From Flavobacterium enshiense (GTDB lineage: Bacteria > Bacteroidota > Bacteroidia > Flavobacteriales > Flavobacteriaceae): DNA of 64,000 nt. Positions within the stretch are counted from its first letter, which is position 1. The number at the start of each line of letters is the position of its first letter. The stretch is taken from contig NZ_CP090376.1 of assembly GCF_022836875.1 (NCBI RefSeq), forward strand, positions 1,054,001-1,118,000. The letters run 5' to 3'. The notes under the pieces are model-generated. The model was not told the origin of the DNA. It saw only the letters and a list, made by a program, of their open reading frames with translations, and did no database searches. Shown one piece after another: positions 34,167 to 41,961 of the stretch. A program made the translations under genes and the position numbers.

Positions 34167-35219
34167 ATGTATCAGATTTATAATAACATCCTTTTTTGTA
34201 AAGGGTATAACAGGACTTTGATTTACGATTCGTTGAAATCACAGATTCATTTTATTCCAAATCATTGTTTTGAACAATTAAATTCGACAGATTTCTTTTT
34301 TAAAGGAAATGATGTGGATGAAGATTTGCTTTGTTTTCTAAAGGAAAAGAATTTAGTCTTTGATTCAAATGAAGATATTAGAAACTGTTTTCCTCAGTTT
34401 AATGATGACTTTGAAATACCATATGATATAATAACGGCGGTTGTTGAACTGTCTGAAATAAATGCACTCAATTTATATAAATTTAATGAAAATGGAGTCA
34501 ATGGGCAAATACCACAATTTAATTTTATATTTTCAGAATATACTACTGTTAGGGCTTTAGAATTGTTTAGTGATTTTGTTAATGAAAATGAAGCGGATAC
34601 TTTTGAAGTGACTTTAGTTAACGGGTTTGAACTTACAGAAATGCTTTTCAAATTGCTTGAGCCTTCTAATAAAATCATTTCTATCAACAATTTTTCAGGG
34701 GTAAAAATTATCGATGGATCGAATAAGAAAAATAGATTTTACAATGATATTGATGAAATAAGTTTAAAGATATCTCCTAATTTGTTAACTTATTTTGAAT
34801 CGGCAAAATGCCATGTTTATTTTAATAGAAAATTATTTATTGGAAAAGACTCTGAAATTAAAAATGTCTTTGAAACGGTAAATGTATTTGGATACTTAAA
34901 GGATTTGTCAAACATAAATATAAAAAATTTAATATCACTAAAAGGACTCAATGAATTTTGGGAAGTAAAAAAAGATGATACATTTGTGTGCTCGGATTGC
35001 GAGTTCAGAAGATTGTGTGTCGATAATCGTGTTCCTATTAGGGGAGAAGGTAAGTGGAAGTATAATACGGAATGTAATTATAATCCATACATAAGTAAAT
35101 GGCAGCATGAGGAGGGTTATGCATCATTGTCTGAGTGCGGAGTAAGAAGTGACTTAAATGAATTTTATGTTGACAGTGAAAAAATTAATCGAATTAATTC
35201 CCAACTTTGGGATGAGTAG
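34167..35219 (+). CDS. SPASM-domain peptide maturase lacking the radical-SAM motif
   Basis: A 350-residue protein of the type paired with ATP-grasp enzymes. The C-terminal part has an SPASM-like cysteine set: Cys275-x2-Cys278-x5-Cys284 (CSDCEFRRLC), then Cys303 and Cys324, with an earlier AKCHVYFNRK and Gly about residue 225. The N-terminal part has no Cys-x3-Cys-x2-Cys motif, so the radical-SAM [4Fe-4S] cluster cannot be bound in the usual way. It may instead bind one or two auxiliary clusters and act as a binding or electron protein with the ATP-grasp enzyme. Two bases before the transporter gene. Confidence 0.82.
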   Translation: MYQIYNNILFCKGYNRTLIYDSLKSQIHFIPNHCFEQLNSTDFFFKGNDVDEDLLCFLKEKNLVFDSNEDIRNCFPQFNDDFEIPYDIITAVVELSEINALNLYKFNENGVNGQIPQFNFIFSEYTTVRALELFSDFVNENEADTFEVTLVNGFELTEMLFKLLEPSNKIISINNFSGVKIIDGSNKKNRFYNDIDEISLKISPNLLTYFESAKCHVYFNRKLFIGKDSEIKNVFETVNVFGYLKDLSNINIKNLISLKGLNEFWEVKKDDTFVCSDCEFRRLCVDNRVPIRGEGKWKYNTECNYNPYISKWQHEEGYASLSECGVRSDLNEFYVDSEKINRINSQLWDE

Positions 35220-35221
35220 TA

Positions 35222-37417
35222 ATGCTTAAAAGTTTCCCTTTTTACAAACAAGCCGATGCAAAAGACTGTGGTCCGACCTGTTTAAAAATAATTGCCAAGT
35301 ATTATGGCAAAACCATTAATATTCAGGAATTACGCAGCTTAAGCGAAACCACCCGTGAGGGAAGTAATCTACTTTTTCTTAGCGATGCTGCTGAGAAAAT
35401 TGGGTTTCGGACCCTTGGTGTAAAGCTTAGTCTGGAGCGATTGGAGGAAGCTCCATTGCCGTGTGTTTTGCATTGGAATAACAATCATTATGTCATTTTA
35501 TACAAAATAAAAAGGGACACTTTTTATATTTCCGATCCTGCTCAAGGGTTACTCGAGTATTCAAAAGAAGAATTCATCAAATTCTGGATAGGAAACAATG
35601 CCGATGAAGCCACCCAGGAAGGCATCGCCTTATTATTGGAACCTACTCCTAAATTCCACCAGTCGGATTTTGATAAAGAAGAAAAAAAAGGCTTGGGTTT
35701 CGGGATGTTGTATCAATATCTTTGGCGTTATCAATCCTTTTTGATTCAGTTAAGCATCGGTTTGTCAGCGAGCAGTTTGCTGCAATTGATCTTTCCGTTC
35801 CTTACCCAAAGCATCGTCGATGTAGGCATACAGAACCAGAATATTCATTTCGTCTACATGATTTTGTTCGCACAGCTGTTCTTGTTTGCCGGAAGAACAG
35901 GTTTGGAACTCATACGAAGTTGGATTTTGCTGCATCTTTCCACACGAATCAACATTTCGCTGATTTCCGATTTCTTCATCAAACTGATGAATCTCCCGAT
36001 TTCCTTTTTCGATGTAAGAATGACCGGTGACATCATGCAGCGGATTAACGATCATCGACGTATCGAACGAATCCTTACCACATCGTCGTTAAACGTATTG
36101 TTTTCCCTGATTAATATGATAATTATGGGAGGTGTATTGGCGTATTATAACCTGCAGATTTTTTTCGTGTTTTTTGCCGGAAGCATCTTATATTTCGGTT
36201 GGATAACCCTGTTCTTGAAACGAAGGGAAGCTTTGGATTACAAACGTTTTTCCGAAGTGAGTCAGGAACAAAGCAAAGTAATGGAACTTATCAACGGGAT
36301 GCAGGAAATCAAACTCCACAACGCCGAAAAACAAAAACGTTGGGGTTGGGAATATGTTCAGGCGCGATTGTTCCGGGTTTCCATAAAAGGGCTGGTTTTA
36401 GAACAGACACAAACCATCGGTTCTTCTGTAATCAACGAATTAAAGAATATTTTCATCATTTTTTTATCGGCGAAATTGGTAATCGACGGTGAAATCACAC
36501 TCGGGATGATGATGGCAATAAGTTCCATAGTGGGAAGTTTAAACGGACCCATTACGCAACTCATCGGCTTTGTCAGAGAAATGCAGGATGCCAAAATTTC
36601 CTTGGCCCGCTTGTCTGAAATTCATGAAAAGGAAGATGAAGTTCAACAGGAAGAACATCAGATACATGATGTGCCTCAAAATGAAGATATTCATATAAAA
36701 GAGCTGTCGTACCGTTATCTGGGATCAGATATTCCGGTTCTGGAGAATCTGAATCTGACAATACCGGCAAAAAAAGTAACGGCTATTGTGGGTGTCAGCG
36801 GAAGCGGAAAGACAACTTTAATGAAATTGTTGCTCAAGTTTTATGAGCCTAATTCCGGCGAAATCAATCTCGGAAACACGCAGTTAAAAAATATTTCCCA
36901 AAAAGCTTGGCGTAATAACATAGGGGCGGTAATGCAGGAAGGTTTTATTTTTAATGATACGATTGCCAATAATATAGCGGTAGGCGTAGATATTGTAGAT
37001 AAAAAACGATTGGTTTATGCTGCGGATGTGGCCAATATTAAAGAATATATTTCAGGATTGCCCTTGGGCTATAATACCAAAATTGGCTCGGAAGGACTCG
37101 GAATGAGTACTGGTCAAAAACAGCGTCTGTTAATTGCACGCGCCGTTTATAAAAATCCGGAAATGTTGTTTTTTGATGAAGCGACATCTGCATTGGACGC
37201 CAACAACGAAAAGAAAATCATGGAGCAGCTGGATTTGTTTTTCAAAAATAAAACGGTTGTAGTTATCGCACATCGTTTGAGTACCGTGATGAATGCCGAT
37301 CAGATTGTTGTGTTAGATAAGGGCAGGATTATTGAAATGGGTAACCACTCGGCCTTAGTGGAACAGAAAGGGAATTATTTCGAGTTGGTTAGAAATCAGT
37401 TGCAGTTAGGAAATTAA
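35222..37417 (+). CDS. C39 peptidase-containing ABC transporter (PCAT)
   Basis: A 731-residue exporter that cuts the leader after Gly-Gly and pumps the core out. N-terminal C39 protease with Cys16 (DCGPTC), His89 (HWNNNHYVI) and Asp105 (ISDPAQG); six-helix membrane domain (about 165-450); ATPase domain with Walker A GVSGSGKTT (about 524), signature MSTGQKQR, Walker B MLFFDEATSALDA and VIAHRLST. All catalytic residues are present. It ends two bases before the HlyD gene; together they should form a peptide export channel with an outer-membrane protein encoded elsewhere. Confidence 0.95.
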   Translation: MLKSFPFYKQADAKDCGPTCLKIIAKYYGKTINIQELRSLSETTREGSNLLFLSDAAEKIGFRTLGVKLSLERLEEAPLPCVLHWNNNHYVILYKIKRDTFYISDPAQGLLEYSKEEFIKFWIGNNADEATQEGIALLLEPTPKFHQSDFDKEEKKGLGFGMLYQYLWRYQSFLIQLSIGLSASSLLQLIFPFLTQSIVDVGIQNQNIHFVYMILFAQLFLFAGRTGLELIRSWILLHLSTRINISLISDFFIKLMNLPISFFDVRMTGDIMQRINDHRRIERILTTSSLNVLFSLINMIIMGGVLAYYNLQIFFVFFAGSILYFGWITLFLKRREALDYKRFSEVSQEQSKVMELINGMQEIKLHNAEKQKRWGWEYVQARLFRVSIKGLVLEQTQTIGSSVINELKNIFIIFLSAKLVIDGEITLGMMMAISSIVGSLNGPITQLIGFVREMQDAKISLARLSEIHEKEDEVQQEEHQIHDVPQNEDIHIKELSYRYLGSDIPVLENLNLTIPAKKVTAIVGVSGSGKTTLMKLLLKFYEPNSGEINLGNTQLKNISQKAWRNNIGAVMQEGFIFNDTIANNIAVGVDIVDKKRLVYAADVANIKEYISGLPLGYNTKIGSEGLGMSTGQKQRLLIARAVYKNPEMLFFDEATSALDANNEKKIMEQLDLFFKNKTVVVIAHRLSTVMNADQIVVLDKGRIIEMGNHSALVEQKGNYFELVRNQLQLGN

Positions 37418-37419
37418 TC

Positions 37420-38709
37420 ATGGAAGAGAAGAATAAAGACACATTTGAATTGCGAAGTGAAGAAGTTCAAGATATACTCACGCGAGTACCTCACTGGATG
37501 ATCCGCTGGGGAACGGTTTTGATTTTCGGAATCGTCTTCATGTTGTTTTCTATATCCTGGTTTTTGAGATATCCGGACGTGGTGGCTTCCGAGATTGTGA
37601 TTACCACCAATATTCCGCCTGAAAAATTGGTGGCAAGGGTTTCCGGACGAATTGAAGCCATTCTGGTGAAAGATAAAATGACGATAAAGGAGAATACATC
37701 ATTGGCTGTAATTGAAAATTCGGCAAATTATAAAGATGTTTTTCTGCTCAGTAAATTAATCAATGATTCAGAACAAGGGGCGAAATTTCCGTTTGAAAAA
37801 TTGAATAATGCACAATTAGGCGATATAGAAAGTGCGTTTGCGGTTTTTCAGAAAGATTATATCGCAGAAGGTTTAAATGCCGATTTACAGCCGTTTCAGG
37901 TTGAAGGCAATGCTAAGAAATCAGAGACCGTACAAATTCAGCAGCGATTAAATTTATTGTTGCAGCAGAAAAGTATTAATGAACAAGAGTTGAAACTTCA
38001 GAAGAATGAAATCAGCCGCTACACCGTATTACACGGAAAAGGGGTGATATCCGATCAGGAATTTGAAACCAAAAAACTGAATTACCTCCAATCGGAAAAA
38101 AATTATAAGAACCTGCTGACATCCATTTCGCAATTGCAATCCTCTTTAATTGAAAACAAAAGGGCGGTTAAGGGAACGGAAATTGGCGGAACCAAAGAAG
38201 GGGTAACGTTGAGCCGGAATGTTGCACAGTCGTATTTCCAGCTGAAGAAAGCCATCAAAGACTGGGAGCTTAATTACGTTTTGAAATCATCTATTGAAGG
38301 TGAAGTGGCATTTGCACAGATTTGGGTGGAGAATCAAACAATAACGGCGGGAGATAACGTTTTTTCAATTGTTCCGAAAACCGAAAGGGGTTATATTGGT
38401 AAAGTAAAAGCGCCGGCGCACAATTCAGGAAAAATCAAAGTCGGACAGCAGGTGAATATCCGTTTGGCTAATTTTCCTGATCGCGAATTCGGAATTCTGA
38501 AAGGCGAAGTGAAAAACATTTCTTTAGTTCCGGATAAAGATGGAAATATCATGATGGATGTTATCTTGCCTCAAAACCTGAAAACGACTTATAAGAAAGA
38601 AATCCCATTTCAGCAGGAAATGAAAGGATCAGCCGAAATCATCACGGAAGATTTACGTTTGCTGGAACGAATCCTGTATCAGTTCCGGGACGTTTTTAAA
38701 CCGAATTAA
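37420..38709 (+). CDS. HlyD-family membrane fusion protein
   Basis: A 429-residue adaptor: one membrane helix (about 29-48, IRWGTVLIFGIVFMLFSISW), a lipoyl-like half (VSGRIEAILVKDKMTIKENTSLAVIE), a coiled-coil hairpin (about 165-250) and the second lipoyl/beta-barrel half (IEGEVAFAQIWVENQTITAGDNVFSIV). It should join the inner-membrane exporter to a TolC-like protein. Last gene of the peptide operon; its end overlaps the convergent methyltransferase gene by four bases. Confidence 0.92.
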   Translation: MEEKNKDTFELRSEEVQDILTRVPHWMIRWGTVLIFGIVFMLFSISWFLRYPDVVASEIVITTNIPPEKLVARVSGRIEAILVKDKMTIKENTSLAVIENSANYKDVFLLSKLINDSEQGAKFPFEKLNNAQLGDIESAFAVFQKDYIAEGLNADLQPFQVEGNAKKSETVQIQQRLNLLLQQKSINEQELKLQKNEISRYTVLHGKGVISDQEFETKKLNYLQSEKNYKNLLTSISQLQSSLIENKRAVKGTEIGGTKEGVTLSRNVAQSYFQLKKAIKDWELNYVLKSSIEGEVAFAQIWVENQTITAGDNVFSIVPKTERGYIGKVKAPAHNSGKIKVGQQVNIRLANFPDREFGILKGEVKNISLVPDKDGNIMMDVILPQNLKTTYKKEIPFQQEMKGSAEIITEDLRLLERILYQFRDVFKPN

Positions 38710-39410
38710 AGTTTCAGGTAAAAATCCTTTGTCAGTTCAATATATTCCGGAGTGTATTGATGACGGGCGGTTTCAATAACCAATTCATCAACAAGCGGAG
38801 TTTGTTCAATTCGGCTGAATGCCATTAAACTGCGCTTGATTTCGGTAGTAGGAGTGCCTTTAACACGCGTGATTTTTAGAGGAAACAAGCCTCTTTCGGC
38901 GCAAAGGGTTTTTAATTTTTCTTCCTCTTTGAAAGGAATGATCAAGGAAAAAATACCGTTTTCCGATAAGAAAAAATCAGCGGCTTCGACTAGTTCTTCA
39001 AAAGGTAAAGAATCTTCAAAACGGGCATTATCACGTTGATTGTCTCCGGATTTGTACTCATCGGTATAAAAAGGCGGATTAGAAACAATCAGGTCAAATT
39101 CCTCGTCCACTTCGTCCACAAACTCATCCAGTCCGGCGTGATAACAGTATAAGCGGTCGTTCCAAGGTGAGTTTTCAAAGTTTTCGGTGGCTTGTTCGTA
39201 AGCGTTGTCATCAATTTCGATGGCGTCAATCTGCTCGGCATGGCTGCGTTGAGCTAACATCAGTGCAACTAAACCAGTTCCGGCACCAATATCCAGAATG
39301 TTGTAAGGATTGTTGATAAGCGGAGTCCAGGCTCCTAATAAAACACCATCAGTGCCCACTTTCATGGCGCAGCGGTTCTGTTCTATTTTGAACTGTTTAA
39401 ATTGAAACAT
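38706..39410 (-). CDS. tRNA1(Val) adenine N6-methyltransferase-like protein (TrmN6 family)
   Basis: A 234-residue SAM methyltransferase with ILDIGAGTGLVALMLAQR, acidic IDAIEIDDNAYEQA and the N6-adenine motif SNPPF (LIVSNPPFYTDEY). It matches the YfiC/TrmN6 group, which modifies A37 of tRNA-Val(UAC). No neighbour link beyond the next minus-strand genes rimM and rpsP, which are likewise ribosome or tRNA functions. Confidence 0.85.
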   Translation of the reverse strand: MFQFKQFKIEQNRCAMKVGTDGVLLGAWTPLINNPYNILDIGAGTGLVALMLAQRSHAEQIDAIEIDDNAYEQATENFENSPWNDRLYCYHAGLDEFVDEVDEEFDLIVSNPPFYTDEYKSGDNQRDNARFEDSLPFEELVEAADFFLSENGIFSLIIPFKEEEKLKTLCAERGLFPLKITRVKGTPTTEIKRSLMAFSRIEQTPLVDELVIETARHQYTPEYIELTKDFYLKL

Positions 39411-39443
39411 GTTTCGGGAGTTTCTGTCTGCTGTGACTTTGGT

Positions 39444-39971
39444 CTATCCTAAGTAAAGATCCACCAATCCTTCAGGGGTATTCAGTACCACTTTTTTGTT
39501 GGTTCTGTCAATTTGAACGATGAAATCATCTATCATCGGAACAAGTATTTCTGTGTTTCCTTTCATGATTTCGAAAAGAGGCTGTGCACTGGAATCGTTA
39601 ATGGAAACGATTTTTCCGATGTTGCCTAAACGCACATCTTCTACATCAAAACCAATCACTTCGTGGAAATAAAACTTCTTGCCTTCCAGTTTTGGTAAGG
39701 CGCTTAATGGTAGGTACACAGCTGATCCGATTAATCGGTCTGCATCTTCCTCGCTGTCCACTTCTTCAAATTTAACTCTAAGAAAGTCTCCTTTGTGAAG
39801 GGCGCCTTTTTCAATAAAAAAAGGAATCAGGTTTTTGTTGAATTCAACAAAAACCGATTCCAAATCTTCATACATTTCGGGTTCGTCTGTATCCAGATAG
39901 ATCAGAACTTCCCCTTTGAAACTAAACTTTTTGGCGATCTTGCCTAAATAGAAACAATCTTCTTTACGCAT
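39444..39971 (-). CDS. rimM: 16S rRNA processing protein RimM
   Basis: A 175-residue assembly factor for the 30S subunit head. N-terminal RimM domain (CFYLGKIAKKFSFKGEVLIYLDTDEP) and C-terminal PRC-barrel (HEVIGFDVEDVRLGNIGKI...EILVPMIDDFI). It binds S19 in other bacteria. It follows rpsP with a 15-base gap, the usual rpsP-rimM operon. Confidence 0.95.
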   Translation of the reverse strand: MRKEDCFYLGKIAKKFSFKGEVLIYLDTDEPEMYEDLESVFVEFNKNLIPFFIEKGALHKGDFLRVKFEEVDSEEDADRLIGSAVYLPLSALPKLEGKKFYFHEVIGFDVEDVRLGNIGKIVSINDSSAQPLFEIMKGNTEILVPMIDDFIVQIDRTNKKVVLNTPEGLVDLYLG

Positions 39972-39986
39972 GGAACCGCCTTAAAA

Positions 39987-40532
39987 TTATGCTTGAGTTT
40001 CTTCGTTGTTTTCTTCAACAGCCGGAGCTTCTTCAGTTGCAGCCTCTTCAGCTACTTCTTCAGTTGCCTCAGCAGCTTTAGCAGCTTCAGCCTGAGCAGC
40101 AACACGTTTTGCGTTTACTTCTTTCTCAGCTTTTAAAGCTTTTGCTTTAGCATCAGCCTCAGCTTTAGTTAAACCAGCTTTCTTAGCGTCAACTGTTCCA
40201 ACTTTTGCTTCTAACCAAGCAGCCAATTTAGCGTCAGCTTGCTCTTGAGTTAAAGCACCTTTACGAACACCTCCGTCTAAGTGGTGTTTCAATAAAGCTC
40301 CTTTGTAAGAAAGGATAGCTCTTGCAGTGTCAGTTGGCTGAGCACCATTGTGTAACCATTGTACAGCGCTATCAAGGTTTAAGTCGATAGTTGCAGGGTT
40401 AGTGTTTGGATTGTAAGTTCCGATTTTCTCTAAGAATCTACCATCTCTTTTCGCGCGAGCATCTGCTGCTACGATCCAGTAAAAAGGTTTCCCTTTTTTA
40501 CCATGTCTTTGTAATCTGATTTTTACTGACAT
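39987..40532 (-). CDS. rpsP: 30S ribosomal protein S16 with long acidic tail
   Basis: Residues 1-80 are ordinary S16 (VKIRLQRHGKKGKPFYWIVAADAR...RFLEKIGTYNP). The protein runs to 181 residues through an Ala/Lys/Glu-rich extension (KAEADAKAKALKAEKE to EEATEEAPAVEENNEETQA), about double the length in E. coli. Such tails are typical in Bacteroidetes. First gene of the operon with rimM. Confidence 0.97.
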   Translation of the reverse strand: MSVKIRLQRHGKKGKPFYWIVAADARAKRDGRFLEKIGTYNPNTNPATIDLNLDSAVQWLHNGAQPTDTARAILSYKGALLKHHLDGGVRKGALTQEQADAKLAAWLEAKVGTVDAKKAGLTKAEADAKAKALKAEKEVNAKRVAAQAEAAKAAEATEEVAEEAATEEAPAVEENNEETQA

Positions 40533-40581
40533 AATCTAATTTGATTAATTTGAGGTACTCGACCTCGGTTATTTAAGGGTG

Positions 40582-40589
40582 CAAAGATA
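40582..40589 (-). promoter_or_regulatory. -7 promoter element of rpsP-rimM
   Basis: CAAAGATA (complement TATCTTTG) 49 bases before the rpsP start. Confidence 0.5.
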
Positions 40590-40703
40590 GAAAGTTTTGG
40601 TATATAAAATAAATTTCGATCCTTTTTTATTTGTCATGTCTTAAGTGATTGCCTGATGTTTGAAGATTGATATGAAAAAACTTGCCAATAATCAATAAAA
40701 AAC

Positions 40704-40711
40704 TATTTTTG
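40704..40711 (+). promoter_or_regulatory. -7 promoter element of the DUF6252 gene
   Basis: TATTTTTG matches TAnnTTTG, 38 bases before the ATG at 40750. Confidence 0.5.
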
Positions 40712-40749
40712 TAATAACACAGATTTAACTCCAATTAATCCCAGTAAAA

Positions 40750-41187
40750 ATGAAAAAAATAGTATCATTATTTGTTTTGGCGACGGCATTTGTTTCTTGC
40801 GGTGAAGATATTCAATTTAACAGCCCTGCAGTTCAGGCTACTAAAAATGGTGCGTTTTGGAAAGCAAATACTATGGATTACTTTTCAAATGCAGAGGGAT
40901 TGACGATAACTGCCTCGGTAGGAACCGACATTATAACGTTGCATACGAGTTCAGCTGCTCCGGGAACATATGTATTAGGAGAGAATTCTACAAACAAGGC
41001 AACATATAAATCAGTAGAAGGTGAAGGTCGTTTATTTGAAACGGGTGACGGAATCGGATCTGGGAAAATTGTAATAGCTCCGGGGGGAGGAATAACTGGT
41101 AAGTTTGATTTTATTGCTGAAGATGAGGAAGGTAATGAAGTGAATTTTACGAATGGTGATTTTTATCAGATTCCTCCGCGACAGTAA
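40750..41187 (+). CDS. DUF6252-like small lipoprotein
   Basis: A 145-residue protein with a lipoprotein signal ending ATAFVSCGED (Cys about residue 17), then a beta-rich domain containing the AxxxNGAFWKANTM start and TFTNGDFYQIP-like end (EVNFTNGDFYQIP) of the DUF6252 family. Found widely in flavobacteria; function unknown. It stands alone with its own promoter. Confidence 0.75.
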   Translation: MKKIVSLFVLATAFVSCGEDIQFNSPAVQATKNGAFWKANTMDYFSNAEGLTITASVGTDIITLHTSSAAPGTYVLGENSTNKATYKSVEGEGRLFETGDGIGSGKIVIAPGGGITGKFDFIAEDEEGNEVNFTNGDFYQIPPRQ

Positions 41188-41292
41188 GGAAAAGATGATT
41201 TATAGCGCTTCGGAAGAAGTGGTTTTTTGTTGAGCTGAAATTTATTTTCAAAAGAAAAGCTTAATATTGAGTGATTTACAAAATTAAAAGGT

Positions 41293-41300
41293 TATCTTTG
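41293..41300 (+). promoter_or_regulatory. -7 promoter element of the RRM protein gene
   Basis: TATCTTTG, 23 bases before the ATG at 41324. Confidence 0.5.
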
Positions 41301-41323
41301 ACAAAATTATTTAAATAATACAT

Positions 41324-41674
41324 ATGAACATTTTTGTAGGAAGTCTTCCGTTCTCAATTGACGAAGCAGATTTAAGAGAATCATTTGGGGTGTACGGAGA
41401 AGTGACTTCAGTTAAAATTATTACCGACAAATTTACTGGAAGAAGTAAAGGTTTCGGATTTGTTGAAATGGAAAATGATGCTGACGCTCAGAAAGCCATT
41501 GAAGAATTAAACGGAGCTACTGTAGGTGGTCGTGCGATCGTGGTAAACAAATCAGAGCCGAAACCGGAAGGTGAAAGAAGAAGTTTCAATAACAACCGTT
41601 CAGGCGGAGGTTACGGAAACAACCGCGGTGGTGGAAACTACGGTGGAGGAAACAGTCGTGGAGGAAGATACTAA
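41324..41674 (+). CDS. RRM-domain RNA-binding protein with Gly-rich tail
   Basis: A 116-residue protein: one RNA recognition motif with RNP2 IFVGSLPF and RNP1 KGFGFVEM (residues 1-80), then a tail of Gly, Asn and Arg (YGNNRGGGNYGGGNSRGGRY). This is the bacterial cold-shock-type RRM family, common in Bacteroidetes and cyanobacteria. It likely binds mRNA; targets unknown. Strong terminator follows. Confidence 0.93.
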   Translation: MNIFVGSLPFSIDEADLRESFGVYGEVTSVKIITDKFTGRSKGFGFVEMENDADAQKAIEELNGATVGGRAIVVNKSEPKPEGERRSFNNNRSGGGYGNNRGGGNYGGGNSRGGRY

Positions 41675-41696
41675 ATCTCTTTTATTGATAAAAATA

Positions 41697-41729
41697 CAAG
41701 CCGTCTCATTTTGGGACGGCTTTTTTTAT
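41697..41729 (+). terminator. Terminator of the RRM gene
   Basis: AGCCGTCTC/GGGACGGCT stem with a short loop and T7, 24 bases after the stop. Confidence 0.88.
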
Positions 41730-41770
41730 GGAATTTATTTTTTTATTTGGAGCAAATGGTTTTGGCTTTT

Positions 41771-41842
41771 CAGGAATCCCTATTCCCGTCTTCGCCTCAA
41801 GTCCCGATAAATCGGGAGCTACCGGCTTAACCGGGGCTAAAA
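41771..41842. repeat. Palindromic intergenic element upstream of dnaE
   Basis: Contains TCCCGAT-AA-ATCGGGA (41802-41817) and CCGG-CTTAA-CCGG (41822-41834) back to back. The CCCGAT/ATCGGG hairpin is shared with the element at 22592 and with the terminator at 24212, so it may be a dispersed family. Confidence 0.5.
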
Positions 41843-41876
41843 AGTAAACGTCTTTTGTGTTTGTTAATAACTAAAA

Positions 41877-41907
41877 TTGACATTCAGCTTCTTAAAATGT
41901 ACTTTTG
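41877..41907 (+). promoter_or_regulatory. dnaE promoter
   Basis: TTG (41877-41879), 20-base spacer, TACTTTTG (41900-41907): a full -33/-7 Bacteroidetes promoter 54 bases before dnaE. Confidence 0.6.
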
Positions 41908-41961
41908 TTTTTGTCTAAGACAGACTTATAGTCTTTCGCTTACAATCTAAATATCAGCCTG

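Noticed and set aside
34167..35219. Call as an ordinary radical-SAM/SPASM enzyme
   Set aside because: No Cys-x3-Cys-x2-Cys motif is present in the N-terminal region.
26901..38709. Mobile element carrying the peptide locus
   Set aside because: No transposase, integrase or terminal repeats were found at the flanks, although parts of the locus are more AT-rich than the surroundings.
41571..41810. 79-residue ORF overlapping the RRM tail
   Set aside because: Out-of-frame reading of the Gly-rich repeat, running through the terminator.
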